The notes: generated by a model from the letters alone, not told the origin. A DNA stretch of 64,000 bases from Aptenodytes patagonicus (GCF_965638725.1 NC_134970.1:749001-813000); one strand, 5' to 3'; positions 44,861-58,240 are shown, counted from the first letter of the stretch. A program made the numbers and translations.

Positions 44861-46980
44861 GGCGAGCAGAAGGGAGCCGGGCAGCCAGGCTGCCCCACTC
44901 CACAGCTCCATGATGAGCTGCCTCCACAGCCATTGCCCCTCCCTGCACCCCCACCCCCCCAGTGAAGTCATGCAGTTGGTGCACATTGCCTGAACCCTTG
45001 CAGGTGTGGGCACGGAGATGGAGGAGTCCTGAGCCACTGTTCCCCTGGTGTCATGGCATCTCCCTGGCTCAGAAAGGAGCAGCCCATCCTGCTGCTATGG
45101 AGGGTGCTGGCTCCGCATGGTCTGGCTGGGACACTGCCAGGCTCCCGGAACAGCTCTGGGGCCGGTGCCCGCATCCTGCGGTGCCCGTCCCCACTGCCCC
45201 GAGCTCCCTGCTGGGGCAGCCCTAGCTCTGGCTGTGGGGTTGTGCTCATGCCCAGGGGGAAAAGGAGTGGTCCAGAAAGCCCAAACCTTGGCAGTCCTGC
45301 TTTGCAAGAGCTTTTTGCTCCATTTATGGTTCTCTTTTTGCTTTCAGGTCCCTTCCTAGCTTCTCGAGTGAGGAGCTGAGCTGACTGTCCCACTTGTTTG
45401 AACACGAGCCAGCCCTGAAACAAGGCTGTTCAGTCTGAAATAAGGTTTATTAAACTGTAATAGAGTTTGTTACTCTGCTAATGCACCATATAAAAAAAGC
45501 TATGAAAATCAACTGCTAGGTGTAATGACCTGCTCATTGCCCAACTGAAGTGTCTTTGCCATATTATAACTGACTTTATTCTCAGCACAGGAGAAAAAAA
45601 GACCTTCATCCTGCAGAGCCAGGGTGTTGTCCCCACCCTGCCTCGTGCCCCGCTCTCACCTCCAGGCCTCACGTGTGGCTGGTGCTGGGGGGTGACTCTG
45701 GATTGTCACCCACGGTTGCTGAGTGGGACGGGCTGGGGAGCGGAGGTGGCCAGGAGGAGGTGGCCTCCTCCTCTAACGTGTGATCTCCATTGCGGAAAAC
45801 GCTGGTGATGATGGCATCAGAGGTGAACTTGAGCTTCCAGGACCTGAACAGATTCAATTTTTCCTGGGTATTAACAGAGTCTCCTGGGGAAAAGTGTGCA
45901 ATTGGCTTTTCCAGTGCCTTGCAGCACTGAGTTGCCTTTCCCCAGATCCCAGTTGCAAGAGCCAGCACTTCCCTCAGCCCCACTGCCTCAGGGGAGGCTT
46001 TCGAGCAGAGGCAGCACGTGGCAGTGGTGTTTGCTGCTCCCCAGTACCCACCAACCCACCAACCATTGCCCATCACCAGCGCGAGTTATCTCACATGGTC
46101 CCTGGCCAGGGCACAGTTCACCCTGGCAGGGGTGCAGGGCTGGGTGGGAGCACTGAGCAGTGTCCCGGGTGGCATTGGGATGGGGGGGTGAGCTGGGCAC
46201 AAAACCCAGGGCCTCGCTTGCAGTTCTCCTTGCTCTGGGCACCAGGAAAGGTGTCTCCTGAGACCTCCTCCTGGCTGGCTCTGAAGTGTCCAGTTTTAGC
46301 TGAATAATCACCTGTCTTGCACTAGGAAAAGGATTTCCACTCTTTAAAATTAGCTTTGGTGAGTTTTTGCTTTCTTCGAATCAAAGCTCCGAGACAATTA
46401 ATCACTGCCCAGCTCCTGCCGGTGCATTTAAGTGCTCAGCTTGAAACAGAGATCAGTACAGGAATTAATCTTTCTGTAACAAGGTCTTCAAAATAACAAT
46501 CACCATCCTGCAGCTGTTCCAAAAGAGTTGTTCTACTGCCCTGCAAACAGAGGGGATCCTGCTCCAGATTTCACTGACAGCAAGAAATTGCAGGGATCGC
46601 TCTGCAACTGCCCTCACACCTCCTGCTCTGAACCTTCCCCATGCACAGGGACGAGGTTTGGGGCAGCGGCTGCTCCCAGGCACGATGCAGGGCACCAGTG
46701 CTCCTCCATGGGACGAGGAGGAGGAATTGAGCATCCCCAACCTTTCCAGGTACCCTGTTTGTGCCATGCCCTCGCACAAGGCAGAGCAGCAGTCAGGGCA
46801 CGGCTGTGAGCCAGAGGGCGAGTGCTGTGCTTGCCAGGGGTCCCTGTCCCCCCCAGGACCCCTCGGCTGCAGGAGGAAGGGGAGCAGGGCGCAGCGAGCA
46901 TGTGACACACTCCCCTCACCGACACCAGACACTGCCGGGAGAGAAACCAGCCTTGCCACTGCTCGTCACACAGCCCGATG
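44861..46980. other. Mixed intergenic DNA, no gene seen
   Basis: AT-richer patches lie at about 45430-45600 and 46310-46520 (ACAATTAATCAC near 46393). The rest is GC-rich. A minus-strand frame at 45669-46076 is not recognisable. Confidence 0.45.
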
Positions 46981-47900
46981 GTGACCTTCAGTTATTCTCA
47001 CAGAGCACTGGAGTTAACATCTGGCAACATCTAATGAAACTCCAGATTATTAATGACTTCCATTCAACATTTACAGTTAAAGGGCATTTCCCACAGCTGT
47101 TTATATTTCAGCAGAGGCATGTGCAACCTTTCTCCGAGATCCCCAGAGCCTAACTACGGCAACTGCATTCGATAAGGAAAATTCACATCAACTCCTTTCC
47201 ATTTTCCCCCCTTTCTTTTTTAGTTCACAGAGCACGAAGGAAACAGATGGGAGTTGAAAAGAGATTGAAAATGACAAAGGAAGTCTAGAGACATTTATTT
47301 CCACTCAGAACAAATTAATTAGGATGTCTGGGGACACCTGATTAAAGTTTCTGACAGAGTAAGGGAGCTAAAGCACCGTTCCCCTCTCTGTGCAGGGAAT
47401 GCTTTAGCACACACCATCACCAGAGCCGAGCTGCCGGGGTGAGGGGAGCCAGCGCAGGCAGCACCAGGACCCCGCTGCAGGCAGGGCCGGGCTCGCTGTC
47501 TGCAGCACAGGCCCTGGGAAGCCGCCAGCCGCTCTGCCTTCAAAGTTTCCAAAGCATCTTAAGATTTTTTTTCAGGTGCAAGCCTTTCAGCTAGGTTATT
47601 CTGGGTTATTTAGAAAGAAAAAGAAAAAAAGAGCTTTCAAGGTTTTTAAAGTTGATGTTTTTCTCTTTCTTTTTGATACTGGGCTTTCTCTTCTTCTTCG
47701 TCCCATTTATTTTGCATCACTGCCAAAGGGAAAGGGGAAGAGAAACGCCAAGAAATAAAGAAGCGTTAGAGAGCAAAACCCGAAGTCAAAAGTAGCCGCA
47801 GTTAAGAGAAAGGCTGTCCTGTAGGCTGGGAAGAGCTTTAACGACTCGCCTTCATCTTGAAGACGTTCCACCTCGGGTGAGCCCCCTTCCTGTTACCAGT
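46981..47900. promoter_or_regulatory. AT-rich island 9 upstream of the orphan CpG patch
   Basis: A low-GC stretch at 46985-47370 with CCAGATTATTAATGAC near 47043 and AACAAATTAATTAGG near 47308, then a purine/pyrimidine-skewed stretch to about 47770. It has no coding frame. It abuts the CpG-rich patch at 47.94 kb. Confidence 0.35.
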
Positions 47901-47934
47901 CAATTAAGGCCTTTATTAGGGAGCCCATCACTTC

Positions 47935-48180
47935 GCCTCGGCAGGAGCCAGACCAGCGACCCGCCGGGCACCGCTCCGTGCTGCCGGCGGAGCGGCACCG
48001 GGGCCGCGGTCAGCCCCCGGGGCCTCCTCCCTCTCCAGCCGCGCCCCCGAGCCCCAGCCCCGACCAGCAGCAGGGCCCCGGCCCCCGGGAAAGGCTCCGC
48101 TCCCCCCCCCCGGCTCCCCGGGGGCAGGGGGGAGCTGCTGCTGCACCGAAGGCCCCCAGGGAAGCCGTAGCAGAGACTGG
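47935..48180. promoter_or_regulatory. Orphan CpG-rich patch (small CpG island)
   Basis: By hand count, about 23 CpG dinucleotides lie in roughly 235 bases, far above the surrounding desert. It has GC-box-like strings and a CCGCGG. No coding exon or known gene is attached. Such orphan islands can be promoters of non-coding RNAs or poised regulatory elements of a distant developmental gene. Direction and transcript are unknown. Confidence 0.55.
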
Positions 48181-51100
48181 TCTGACTGGGAGCAGAGGAG
48201 CCTAAATACCGCCATCGACGGTCCCGTTAATGGGTGTCAGGTGTCTGCCAGGTGCTAACTGGGTGTGAAATTCCAGGTTCTGCCCTGCCAGAGCAGCAGT
48301 TGCCAAAGTTTCAGGGGGGGAAAGGTCAGGGATGCCGGGGAGGCGAGATGCCCAGAGGATTGCAGCTGGCTCTGTATTTCATTCAGCTTTACTTCACATC
48401 CTTGTAGGTATTTCCAGGCAGTTTCTGCTTAATGTGCTTAAGGCTCAGACAGAGAGAGGGGAGGGGGTCTTGGTACCCCAGTGCTCTCCGTTAAAGAAGG
48501 AGGTGGTGGTTAGCGTGCAGGATTTGGCACTGTACCTGTGCCATGGCCACAGCAGGGACGGTGGCTAAGTGGGGCTGTATGCCTGCCACGAGGGGTCTTG
48601 GCATGAGCACCCTGCAAAGAGGAGTCCCTCGTGGATGCTGGGTAGCACATCACCATCCTTAATTAACCCACTGCTTGTCTCCAAATTGCCCTTCAGCTAA
48701 GAACAGCTCAAGCACCTAAAGATTTGTGTTTGCATCATACCACAAACTAATGCAGAATGAGAGATTTCCATCTGTCTTCAGGCTGGGGCCCAAGACCAAG
48801 GCTACAAAAAATGCTGCTTTTCAGGATTTCTGACATCCTTTCCTGGTGCTGCTGCAGCCAAAGCAGGAGGGCTCATTCATACCCTGGCTGCAGAGAGCCG
48901 GCAGTCCCTGACCTGTGATGTGCCGCAAGGCCTGGCCACCGCTCACACAGGGTTATAATGCTGCTGTGAAGGTGTGCAAACTCCTCACCCTGGGAAATGA
49001 CAGCATAACAAGCCGTTTCCCTCTGCTATCTCCTGATCTCACCAGAAACATCACAGCCCATGGCAGCAAAATGCTGTGTTTAAATCCCATAATGACTCCT
49101 GGCACCATTCCTAATTTAAATCAAGGGGTACATACTTATAGGGGAGAGAGTGTTTTTTATGACCCTATCTTCATATCATCTGTCAAAAAGGCAATTTGGC
49201 CCCTGCAGTATTCATCTATTTATCTAGACGTCTGCACTTGTTACTTCAATGCTATCACCTTCCATTTGGCAAGATTTATTTTTTTCCCTGTTAGCCTCAG
49301 AAATTGCTTCCATTCCCCCGGTTGCTGTGGGTGGGTAACTAGTGGATACACATTTATGGCCTGATGTAAAGTGCTTGAGTAGCCCGTTGAAACCCACCGT
49401 GTGGGGCAAAGATGGCACGGAGCGGGGTGCTGAATCCTTGGCACCCCTGCCCAAGCCTGGCAAGGTGCCCGAGCCTTGGCACAGGAGCTCTTCCATCCAG
49501 GACACAATTAGCTGAGATGAAACAGCGAAGTCCTTTCTAAATTAAATATATAGATATAAAATCTGCAATTACCAAGCTATTTTCAGCAGAGAATGCTGTC
49601 ATTTCCTACTTGCTCCCATTCAGTGGTCCCTCATTTTGCCACCACTGCTTGGAGTGGGGTTGGCAGCACTATTTTACCTCCGTGACTCTGAGGGGACCTT
49701 TACAAACATCTCCACTACTCCACACCTCTCTTCCTCTCTGGCTTCTTACTCACATTGTCCATGACATGCAAGTGAGCATGGATGTAGCTCAGCTCATGAC
49801 AACAAAGAGGAAGGGAGAAGATATCAGTGCACACGTGGGAGACTTTTTCCTCCATCAATAATTTCTGTTTAAAATTTGATAAACTCTATGAAATCAAGTT
49901 TCCTTATTTAACTTGCTCCAAGAGAATGCAATAAAGCTGCTCTGGAGGAAATCTTCCAGAGGCTGCAGGTGCGGGAAGGTGGGTAGGACTGTCTCCATCC
50001 TCCCCGGGTGAGAAGCAGGCACAGGCAGCTGGGCCCACAGCATCCCATGACTGCAGGGATTTCCCCATAATATTGCAGGGCCAAGACCAAAGTTTCTTTT
50101 TTGGCTTTATTTTTAATCCTAGCAGGAAAGCCTTCCTCCTCACTGGGAGCTGACCATCATGCAAAAAAAAAAAAAAAAAGAGAGCAGCTTTTACGGTGTA
50201 TTAAGTAGTCAGAAAACCAAGATCCATTTGTACCAGTGGGAGCTTTCTCTTTTGTCTAACTGTATTTGGAAATTTGCTGTCTGAAAGAACACAAGCATTT
50301 AGAAAAGCAAAAGGAAAACTTCACTTATAAACCATTTCATGCCCAGGGCGGTTGGACAGCCCCACTGTGGCTACAGAAATGAGCAAATGCGGCAATCTAA
50401 CCCACACATGGGGAGGATGTGCAAACCTTCCACCACTTCCCTCCGAGAGCAGGACATAAATCAGCCTGTCAGTACAGACAGCCCTAAGCAGAGGACACGC
50501 TTTTTAAAGACACCCATTTATTCGTGTCCAAATCCAGCTCGCTGGTCCCCAGGCCCCTTGGGCCATGCCAGCCATCAGTGCTGCAGTTTGGGGGGGGACG
50601 GCGCTCCACATGTCCCTCCCTCCTCCTGCCCAGCAACTTCACAGCCACACTGAAGGAAAGGATAATAATAAAAACAGCAAAAGAAAGGAGGGTTGGTGAC
50701 TTTTGCTCATAGCTTTTTCTCCAGCCAGCTGAGCCGCCCATGGTGCTTGGGCAGAGCCTGGCCACAGCAACGAGCTGTGCCTTTGCTGCCTTTGATGGAC
50801 CCAGGCCTGGGCCAGGCAGCATCTACACTGAGCTGCCAGAGGATTATCTATCTTCCCCAGCTCAGAGCAGCCCCACTCATCAAGGCAGTAATCAGTGTCT
50901 GTTTAGACAGGCTTGTTTGTTCTGAGGGGCAGAGCCGAGGCAGAGAGTCACCAGAAGCCAGCAGCAGCTACCCCAGCCATGCTGCAGAAGCATATTAAAC
51001 ATCATCAGGGGCTCCAGCCCAGCCCAGCCACTGGCAGCAGAACAACCACCCCGGCACAGGTCAACATCAGCACCCGTCCTGGCTAACAACTGCGTGGGCA

Positions 51101-52600
51101 AGCATCGGTACTGCTGCACTGCTAGCAACGCTGAGCAGATGTGGACATTAGTAATTACCTGCTGCTTGCAGCCCTTGCAGGCAGCTGTAGGGGGAAAAGG
51201 ACAAAGCCAGGAGGATGCGCTAACCCAGAAGCCACAAGAATAGCACAGTTGGGGGAATTCAGCAACTTGGTTGCACTTCATTGCCATGATCATGTTTCCC
51301 CATTCCTCATGGAAAGCTGTTCCAACAGATAAACAACCTGAAGCTACTGGGTTATTTATTTCCCTCCTATTCTGTGAAAATGCCCTTTGGGCATCACATT
51401 GTCTAAGTGGAAATTTGCCCATTTTTCCTGGTATTGAATCTAGTAACAGATCTGGCACAGCTTCCTTCTGCCTGTATGTATTTGGAAAGGAAGAACACAA
51501 TAGACTATCAAATCCCTTAACTTCTGTAGCCTCTGCTGCTAGATAGCGATGTAGATATGGAAAGCATAAGGGAATCACAGAAATGGGATAATGATTTCTT
51601 CAAAAGGATATTTGGAAACAGATTTTCTATTTCTACTTTATTGGTTATTTTTAGTTGAGCAGCTGTTCTTCTTGTGTTGATATAAAACCTGTTTCTTTCA
51701 TTCCTAAAAAAAAGAAATTCTTTATTCTTGTGGCTATAGAATTCAACTTTAGAGGTCACTTATTGTTTCCAAGTTCAATGTGCTCTGGAAGGAATCTATA
51801 TTCTTCTCATATGGTTCTTGGGCATGAAAGCAATCTCTAAATACTCAGAGGATAAAATGAGGTCAAACCTGCAATTCCACACGGCTGCTGCTGAGTGAAA
51901 CCAGCACTCCGACCTGCCACTTTGTTTCTGTCAAAGCAGTTTAGAAAACAGCAGTGGGAAATTATTTTGCAATAAATAGAAACCTACAAGCACAGGCAGC
52001 TCTGCAGCCTTGGGTTTTCTTTCAAGCTATTCCCCTAAGACAAGATTGAGAATTTCAATTGGCTGGACTAAATTTATAGCTGAAGGAAGAACCATTTCAC
52101 ATACAAATTATTACAGTTGCATCATTTACAAAACCCTCTCGTGCAGCAAAGTCCGCACACCCCCCACCAGTGCAGGGCTTGAGCTGCAAGATTTCTCTTT
52201 GCACAAGGATTAAGATAGGTAACTTAGTGGTAGGAAACAGCATCCAGCACTTCACAACTCCTACAGAATGGGAGATTTTTCCCTCTATGTCTCTGCAAGA
52301 ATCAGAGCAGGAGCTGGAAAAGTTCTGCCAATATTTACACAGAAGCAGTGGGGATGAGCCGCTTCCCAGTGAGCTTGGAGGAACTGCTCCAGCACTACTG
52401 CAGCTCTGCACGGTCCAGGGCTGGTCAGGGCATGGCTCAGGGTCCTGCACAGGACCCTGCCTTCACAGCCAGATTTCCCCCTTTTCCCACAGGACAATGG
52501 GGGGCGTCCCCGCAAGTGCATGGCTGGATGCTCGCTGAGGAGCACGCTGCAGAGCCACCCCTTCGCCAGAGAGCCACGGGTGGGAGCTGCGCACAGCGCT
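48181..52600. other. Mixed intergenic DNA, no gene seen
   Basis: AT-rich patches lie at about 49080-49280, 49500-49600, 50090-50340 and 51590-52130. A 17-base A run lies at 50163-50179. Open frames are unrecognised and no retrogene body precedes the A run. Confidence 0.5.
50163..50179. repeat. Poly(A) tract, 17 bases
   Basis: A simple homopolymer with no recognisable transposon or processed pseudogene beside it. Confidence 0.9.
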
Positions 52601-53080
52601 CAAATAAAGCACTAATTGCCATATCAAGGCATTTACCTTTCTTCTATGTGCAGTTCATCTTGGAAGCCTCCATTATGTCTGAGGCTAAGTAGAAGTGTTA
52701 ATTACACCGTGCTCATTTCCAAGGTGGATATTACAACGCTTTTCCTGCTGCAGCTGGGGGAATTTACAAAAGTATTAATACCCCATTCTGGAGAAAATAA
52801 AGAATTTTAAACGTCCCCCAAAATGCGCTTAAAAAATTTCACACAATTCAGCGTTTGCAGAAGTTGCAATTAGCTAAGCCAGCGCTGTATCTCCCAAAAT
52901 AACCAGTTCCTTTCTTTTCTGATGCTTGCTATAACACTGCAGAGGTTGTTAAACTTTTTTCACCGTCAGATTGTAGTTAGATTCAATTTGTATAATAGAG
53001 AATGTAAAAATAGTTTCTTTTTAACCCTCTTACAAAATACTTCCTTCCCTCCAGCCACCTGGATTTGAACTAGCCAGAAA
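52600..53080. promoter_or_regulatory. AT-rich island 10 (candidate enhancer)
   Basis: A low-GC stretch with GCACTAATTGCC near 52609, GTGTTAATTACACC near 52695 and GCAATTAGCTAAG near 52866. No coding frame. A candidate regulatory element. Confidence 0.35.
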
Positions 53081-56000
53081 TACTGTGAAAGCATCTTTTG
53101 TCACAGCCTCAGTCGAGGGAGGATTCCACCCACCTTCCGTTCCTGCACAGCCCTGCCTCCGCCCCCACTGCAATTAGCTCATGCCAAAACCAGAACCATA
53201 ACCCCGAATTGCCCAAGAAGAGCTGGGCTTTAACCCTGCAAGCTGCCCACTTCTCCTCACACATTCACCTCGGCACATCTCAACAGGCAGCCCCCCAGCC
53301 TTCTGCCTCAATATTTGCTCTACACAAACGCGTGTAAAGGTGATGTTTAACATCCCAAAGACACATTACACTTGATTTTCCCCTGGTCCCTGAGCCACTG
53401 ATCAATTGCTGTCAGAAACATATGCCAGGAAAGCAATGCAACTGCCACGCAGCAACTCCAGCTTGCCACTTTGTGTGTTTAAAACCCAGAAACAACCCAG
53501 CAGAAAGGCAGAAGGGTATCCAACAGCTGCTATTACAGGGAGCAAGAATAGACTGCATGTGATACGCTTAGATGACTCTGACATGCTTTTATTATATAAA
53601 TTCCAGGAAATATTCAATATCCATGGAAATACTTGCAAACATATTCCTGCTTAAGTTGTCCCCTTTTGGTGCACAGAAGCTCAAACCACTTTACAAAGTT
53701 AAACTGATATGCAAACTAAAATTTATGTATGTATACATATATACATGGTCTAGCTTATATCCTGTATTTTCTATTTCATGTGTCAGCAACTCTATATAGA
53801 AAAATATCATGTGTATAAAGAATCATTGCTCAAACTGTAAAAAAATGCAGGTTTCTCTGGGTGAAAAACATTATCTGTTTAACTGTGCATAGCAACCCTA
53901 CAAATCCATATAGAACACGAGGCAACTTTATTACATTGCCATTTCTCAGGGAGTTTGGGCAGCATCCAGTCGGCCAGCCTGCAGTAGGGCTGGCACTCTG
54001 CATTAAATGGTGGCGTTTGGGCAGGGATTGACCATGACTTCATTGCTTCCACAGCATATATCCCCACTCTTGCAAAAAGGGTTATAAAACCCTTAATTGC
54101 CTAAATACCTGGGTCCTTTCCTCATCTGGAGAAAGACATCTGTATTACTGTGCCCTCAGAGTCCTGCTGTGCCATCGCTCCCATACCAATGCAGCCCGTC
54201 AGTGGCATCTGCCGAAATCCCGCATACTGTTCTGACCAACAGTAAAGAAAAATCAGCTGTTTGAAAAAGTCTAAGCAACTCTCTACATGTAGCTTATTTA
54301 AGTAAAAAAATTGCACACTGCAACTTCAAGATCTTTAATTAATACACATAAGTGATTGATTGACCTCAAAACTTTGTGGCAGGAAATCTATTCACTTGCC
54401 AATCAATCCAGAAGAGCTGCCAGTTAAAAAGGACTAAGACAGATGGCACCAATGAATTGTGCTGCAGTGAAATGAAGCTAGGAACGCAACTTCAATTTTT
54501 CACTTTAATCTGCACCAGAATGTCACTGTATTCATTTACAGTATCCATGTATATTGCCATGCACCATATGTAAAATGACTGTCTGCAGGCTGAGGGGAGG
54601 TGTAAGAATTTGGTAACAAATTACATCAGGAGATACAAACAGACTGGGAAATTGCTGTATCCTAGAATGATGTTTGCCAAAGGCCAGGTCTGGAGCGTCT
54701 GGTGGAAATGAGACCACAAGCAGGAGGAAGCCCAGCACTGCCTTGACCAGCACGGCTGAGCCTCCTCGAGCTCTGCTCCCAGCCAGAGCGAGCAGCTCTG
54801 AGCCTCCACACGCTCTTCTGAGGAGCTGCGTCAAGCTGGACAGCTCTACAGAACTTTGTAAAATCATGGGAAAACACGACTTGTAAATTCTTATTATGCT
54901 GCATTTAGCCAGCAGCTGGTGCATGAAATCCAAGTTGAGTTCCCCAATATTACATTTATAGGGGGTGTGCGCCTGAGCATGAAGTGCTGACAGCAGAGAC
55001 TGGTGAGGTGCAACCAAAAGCCACGTGGGCTTGAGGACAAGCAGCGAGGCTGAGAACCACTGCTATCACCCCCCATTTCCACCTCCACTGGAACACTTTG
55101 CATTTGTAAACTTTGCTTCCTTCTCTACTGTTTTTAGGAGCCAGCCAAAAACCCCACACAAACTCAAGAGCATTGCAATGCCTTGGTCTGTACGAGCAAG
55201 TACCCTGCCACATCTCTCACGTACGTGGCATTGCAGTAGAGGTGTTATGAACCTGCCAGAGGATGGGCAGAGTTGAGCACCAACCGTCAGGGCTTTCTGC
55301 TGCCACATCACTGCCGAGCCCCCCCTGCCCTGGGTGCCTGTTGGAGACACCGGCACTCAGCTCGCCTCTGCCCTGAATCAGAGTAGACCTCACTGGGCAG
55401 GGATTTCACATCACTGCAATAGAAAATAATTTCTCCCTGCTTCAGGTCATTAAAGCTCTGTCAAACAGTGATGAACCAGCCGAAAAGTTTTGCTGTTACA
55501 GACTGCAGCCTCACCCGACAGCTGGGCTGACAGAGGTAAGCTGGGAAAAAGCAGTACAAAAGATGGTGATAATTTTATGGGAAGTTACTCCACAGAGTCT
55601 AAACCAAAGCAAAGTTGCTTCCCAAATGATACTTGGATTTTTTGATTAAAAACACTTTATCCCATGAAAGCAAGATCTGCTTTGGACACATGGACAACAA
55701 ATAATTAAGAAGTGCAAATGGAGGTGTTTAGCAAAGTGTTCTGCTGCATTTCAAAGGGACACACACACACACAAAATCTTCCTTCAAAGGCTGCCAGTGC
55801 ACAGAGCATGTGGGAATCTGACTCTGCCACCTGCTACCCATCCAGCCACAGAGCATTGGATGTATATACACACTAATTGGTGTTCAGCATGGGTTTTTAA
55901 GTATTCCTTCCTTCTCATTTAAGCTTTTTCTCTTTCCAGATGAAAGCAAACCGCATTAATTTCTCCTGATTTAGTGGAACCCCAGCTCTGTTTACACTGA

Positions 56001-56639
56001 CTCAATGTTTCCTAATTTAAACCCAGGACATTTGTAATTTCAGGTTTATTTGCAACCGTTAAGACTTTAATATGTTGGCTTGAACATTTTTGCAGAAATA
56101 TGCTGAGCACCATTTTCATTATAATTAGTGCTGCAAAACAGTTTTTGGTCCTGTCAGCTTCACTTTAAATATTTTATAATCAATAGCTAGATAAATAATA
56201 ATGCAGTCAGGAACCCCTTTGCCAGTGAAAGGAAGATACAAATGATTCTGAAACCCAACTAGCACAATTAACATTTTCTTTTAATGTCTCTGTGCAGAAA
56301 ATTAAGATTGCTGTCAGCAATATTATATTTCTTGGAGGAGAAAAGTAACTAAATTCTGGCTGTGCCATGACTCATCCCTCCCAACAGGAGGGATCCTGCT
56401 GGGACTGATCTGAGCCCACCTGAGGGGCCCATGTCCCAGCCAGCCCCGCTCATGGGGGTCTGTCCCCTCAGCCACGCCAGCAGCACCCACATCCTGCATC
56501 CTCCCGGGGGGCCCCAATGCCCCGGGGGTCCCCGCTACCCATAGGAGCCAGTTACACAGCGCTTTGCACAAGCCCCTTGGGAGATCATACTCTCTCTCTA
56601 GGATAGGCTTTTGCAGGTTTTTCTCCTATTTCTCTTCTT
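53081..56639. other. AT-rich intergenic block with GC-richer segments, no gene seen
   Basis: AT-rich at 53330-54680 and 55580-56350, GC-richer at 54690-55370 and 56370-56560. A TA-rich string lies at about 53720-53750 and an (AC)n microsatellite at 55759-55772. Homeodomain-type TAAT cores recur, but no motif cluster stands out. No exon or RNA gene. Confidence 0.45.
55759..55772. repeat. (AC)n microsatellite
   Basis: A short uninterrupted AC dinucleotide run. Confidence 0.9.
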
Positions 56640-56960
56640 TGTGGAATTTGGACAAAGCGTCCCTGTCATTATCTACATGGAAGTAACATCCCTCCTCTAA
56701 TCGATTGGACAAGGAGAGTAATACCAGTATCTGATCTACCATTAACTATGGAGACAATTATCTTAAGCATCCACAGACTAACATTCCCTGTGATTAGTGG
56801 GAGATCATTATCTACCCTGATAGGAATTTCTTCTTATATTAATAGCGATGTATCAAGTGTGACTGGAGCTGCACTCCTGCATTAATGGGAGAGGGTGCAC
56901 TTCAGCTGCTAGTCTTTGCACCTCACACACTGTTAGACCCTGTTCGTATCTGCTGACTTG
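56640..56960. promoter_or_regulatory. AT-rich island 11 with a cluster of four GATA-type sites
   Basis: TTATCT (reverse of AGATAA) occurs at 56669-56674, 56758-56763 and 56808-56813, and TGATAG at 56818-56823. That is four WGATAR matches in 155 bases. TAAT/ATTA cores lie between them. It is non-coding with no tandem repeat that would explain the recurrence. Confidence 0.42.
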
Positions 56961-58177
56961 TACGTAACATAGCCCAGCAGCATGCGATCAGGTAAAGACC
57001 CCTGGACCATAAGAGTGTGCAGTTATTTTTGCCAGGAATATCAAAATGTGATACTCATTAGCAACTTTTTTGGTGCCGGATCAAAGCACGTGCCAGCCTC
57101 AAACCTGGTAGCTGGGGCACAGCCAGAGGAGACCCCCAGCATGGTGCAGGACACGCTGCTTGCACACGAGCTCAAACCCTGGGCACCAACTGCTGCTCCC
57201 CCCAGCCCAGAGCCCACTGGAGCTTAGCCCCCCAAACCTCGCGCAAGGGGTACAAACAGGGACACTGGGTTTAATATGATGCTCAAGAGCAGCGGGCAGT
57301 TTCCAAGCATGGCGTGCTGCTGAGACTGCAGGTTTCAGGAGGGTGCTGTGACACACACTGGGCTCCCACCCCATCTGATAATGGCTTTATACTCCAAGCC
57401 TCAGGCCCCAGTGTGGAAGCAGGATGGGGAGGGATGGATGCAGCTGTGGTCAGCACAAGCTGCAGGAGGCAAGCGGAGAAGCGAAGCCAGCAGTGATGTG
57501 CCCAGCGTGAGGTTGGGCAGCTGTAATGGCAGAGATGCTGCAATTACTGCCTGCAACCAGGCAAACGAGACAGGCAGGGTAATCCATGCTATAAAACTGT
57601 CATAATTCACATCCTTTCTGAGTAAATAAAAGGCAGGCATTAAATAAACGGGACATAAACACAACATGTTAAAGCAGCAGAGGAGCACGGTTCAAAAGAC
57701 AAAGCAGCTTTTCCCCAGGAAGGACCCCCATCCCCTGCCGAGGCAGCAGGCAGCCCAGCCCCAGGGGCCAGCACAGAGCTGAGCAGTGCTGAGCTTTCCC
57801 TGGTGCTTATTCCTCCAGCTAAGGGTTTACCTTTCCTTACAAGATGACAATATTTACTGTCAAAGAAAGCTTCATTTACAAAACAGATTTCTGTTTAGCA
57901 AAAAACCCCAAGCAATCACAAGGACACTGCAAACCACTGGTAGCCCAAAGGCTGTGGATTTCCCCCACCTTGGCCAGCCACTCCTCTCTGCCTGGAGCGG
58001 TTTTCCTTTCTGCGAGCAGAACAGTCCCCACAATAGTTAATTTTGGTCCTACAGCAGTAGGGCTTTTCCTCTGCAGATGAGGATACATGTTAAAGATATG
58101 CAAGTATTTCAGGGCAAGAGGTTCTTGCTGACAGATAATGAGATAAACAGCAAATAAAGAGAGGCCCTGGCACACAG
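56961..58177. other. Mixed intergenic DNA, no gene seen
   Basis: GC-moderate with no supportable exon. Short AT-rich patches lie near 57585-57670 and 57830-57910. Confidence 0.45.
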
Positions 58178-58240
58178 TGGGCACTGAAGTCAGTGGAGCT
58201 GCTGTAATTTACAGCAGCTGAGCTCTAACCCCTGAGTCAC
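58178..58240 (+). mobile_element. Ancient CR1/L3-like 3'-end remnant
   Basis: GCACTGAAGTCAGTGGAGCT, then a TGTAATTTACAGCAGCTGAGC block, follows the word order of the 3' end shared by old amniote CR1/L3 elements (a GAAGTCAATGGAG word, then TGATTTACACCAGCTGAG, then a degraded TCTGGCCC-like end). About 60 bases survive and it is diverged. Identification is from remembered consensus only. Confidence 0.5.

Noticed and set aside
45669..46076. A minus-strand 135-codon frame considered as a possible exon
   Set aside because: No known motif and no credible flanking splice pair.
50100..50185. A17 tract considered as the tail of a processed pseudogene or SINE
   Set aside because: The sequence before it shows no retrogene or SINE body, and no target-site duplication was seen.
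51540..51620. A GGGAATCACAGAAATGGG string considered as a CR1 end
   Set aside because: The match to the avian CR1 consensus is too short, and the expected following words are absent.
54532..55017. A minus-strand 161-codon frame
   Set aside because: No similarity to any family I know, and overlapping frames on both strands cover the same DNA.
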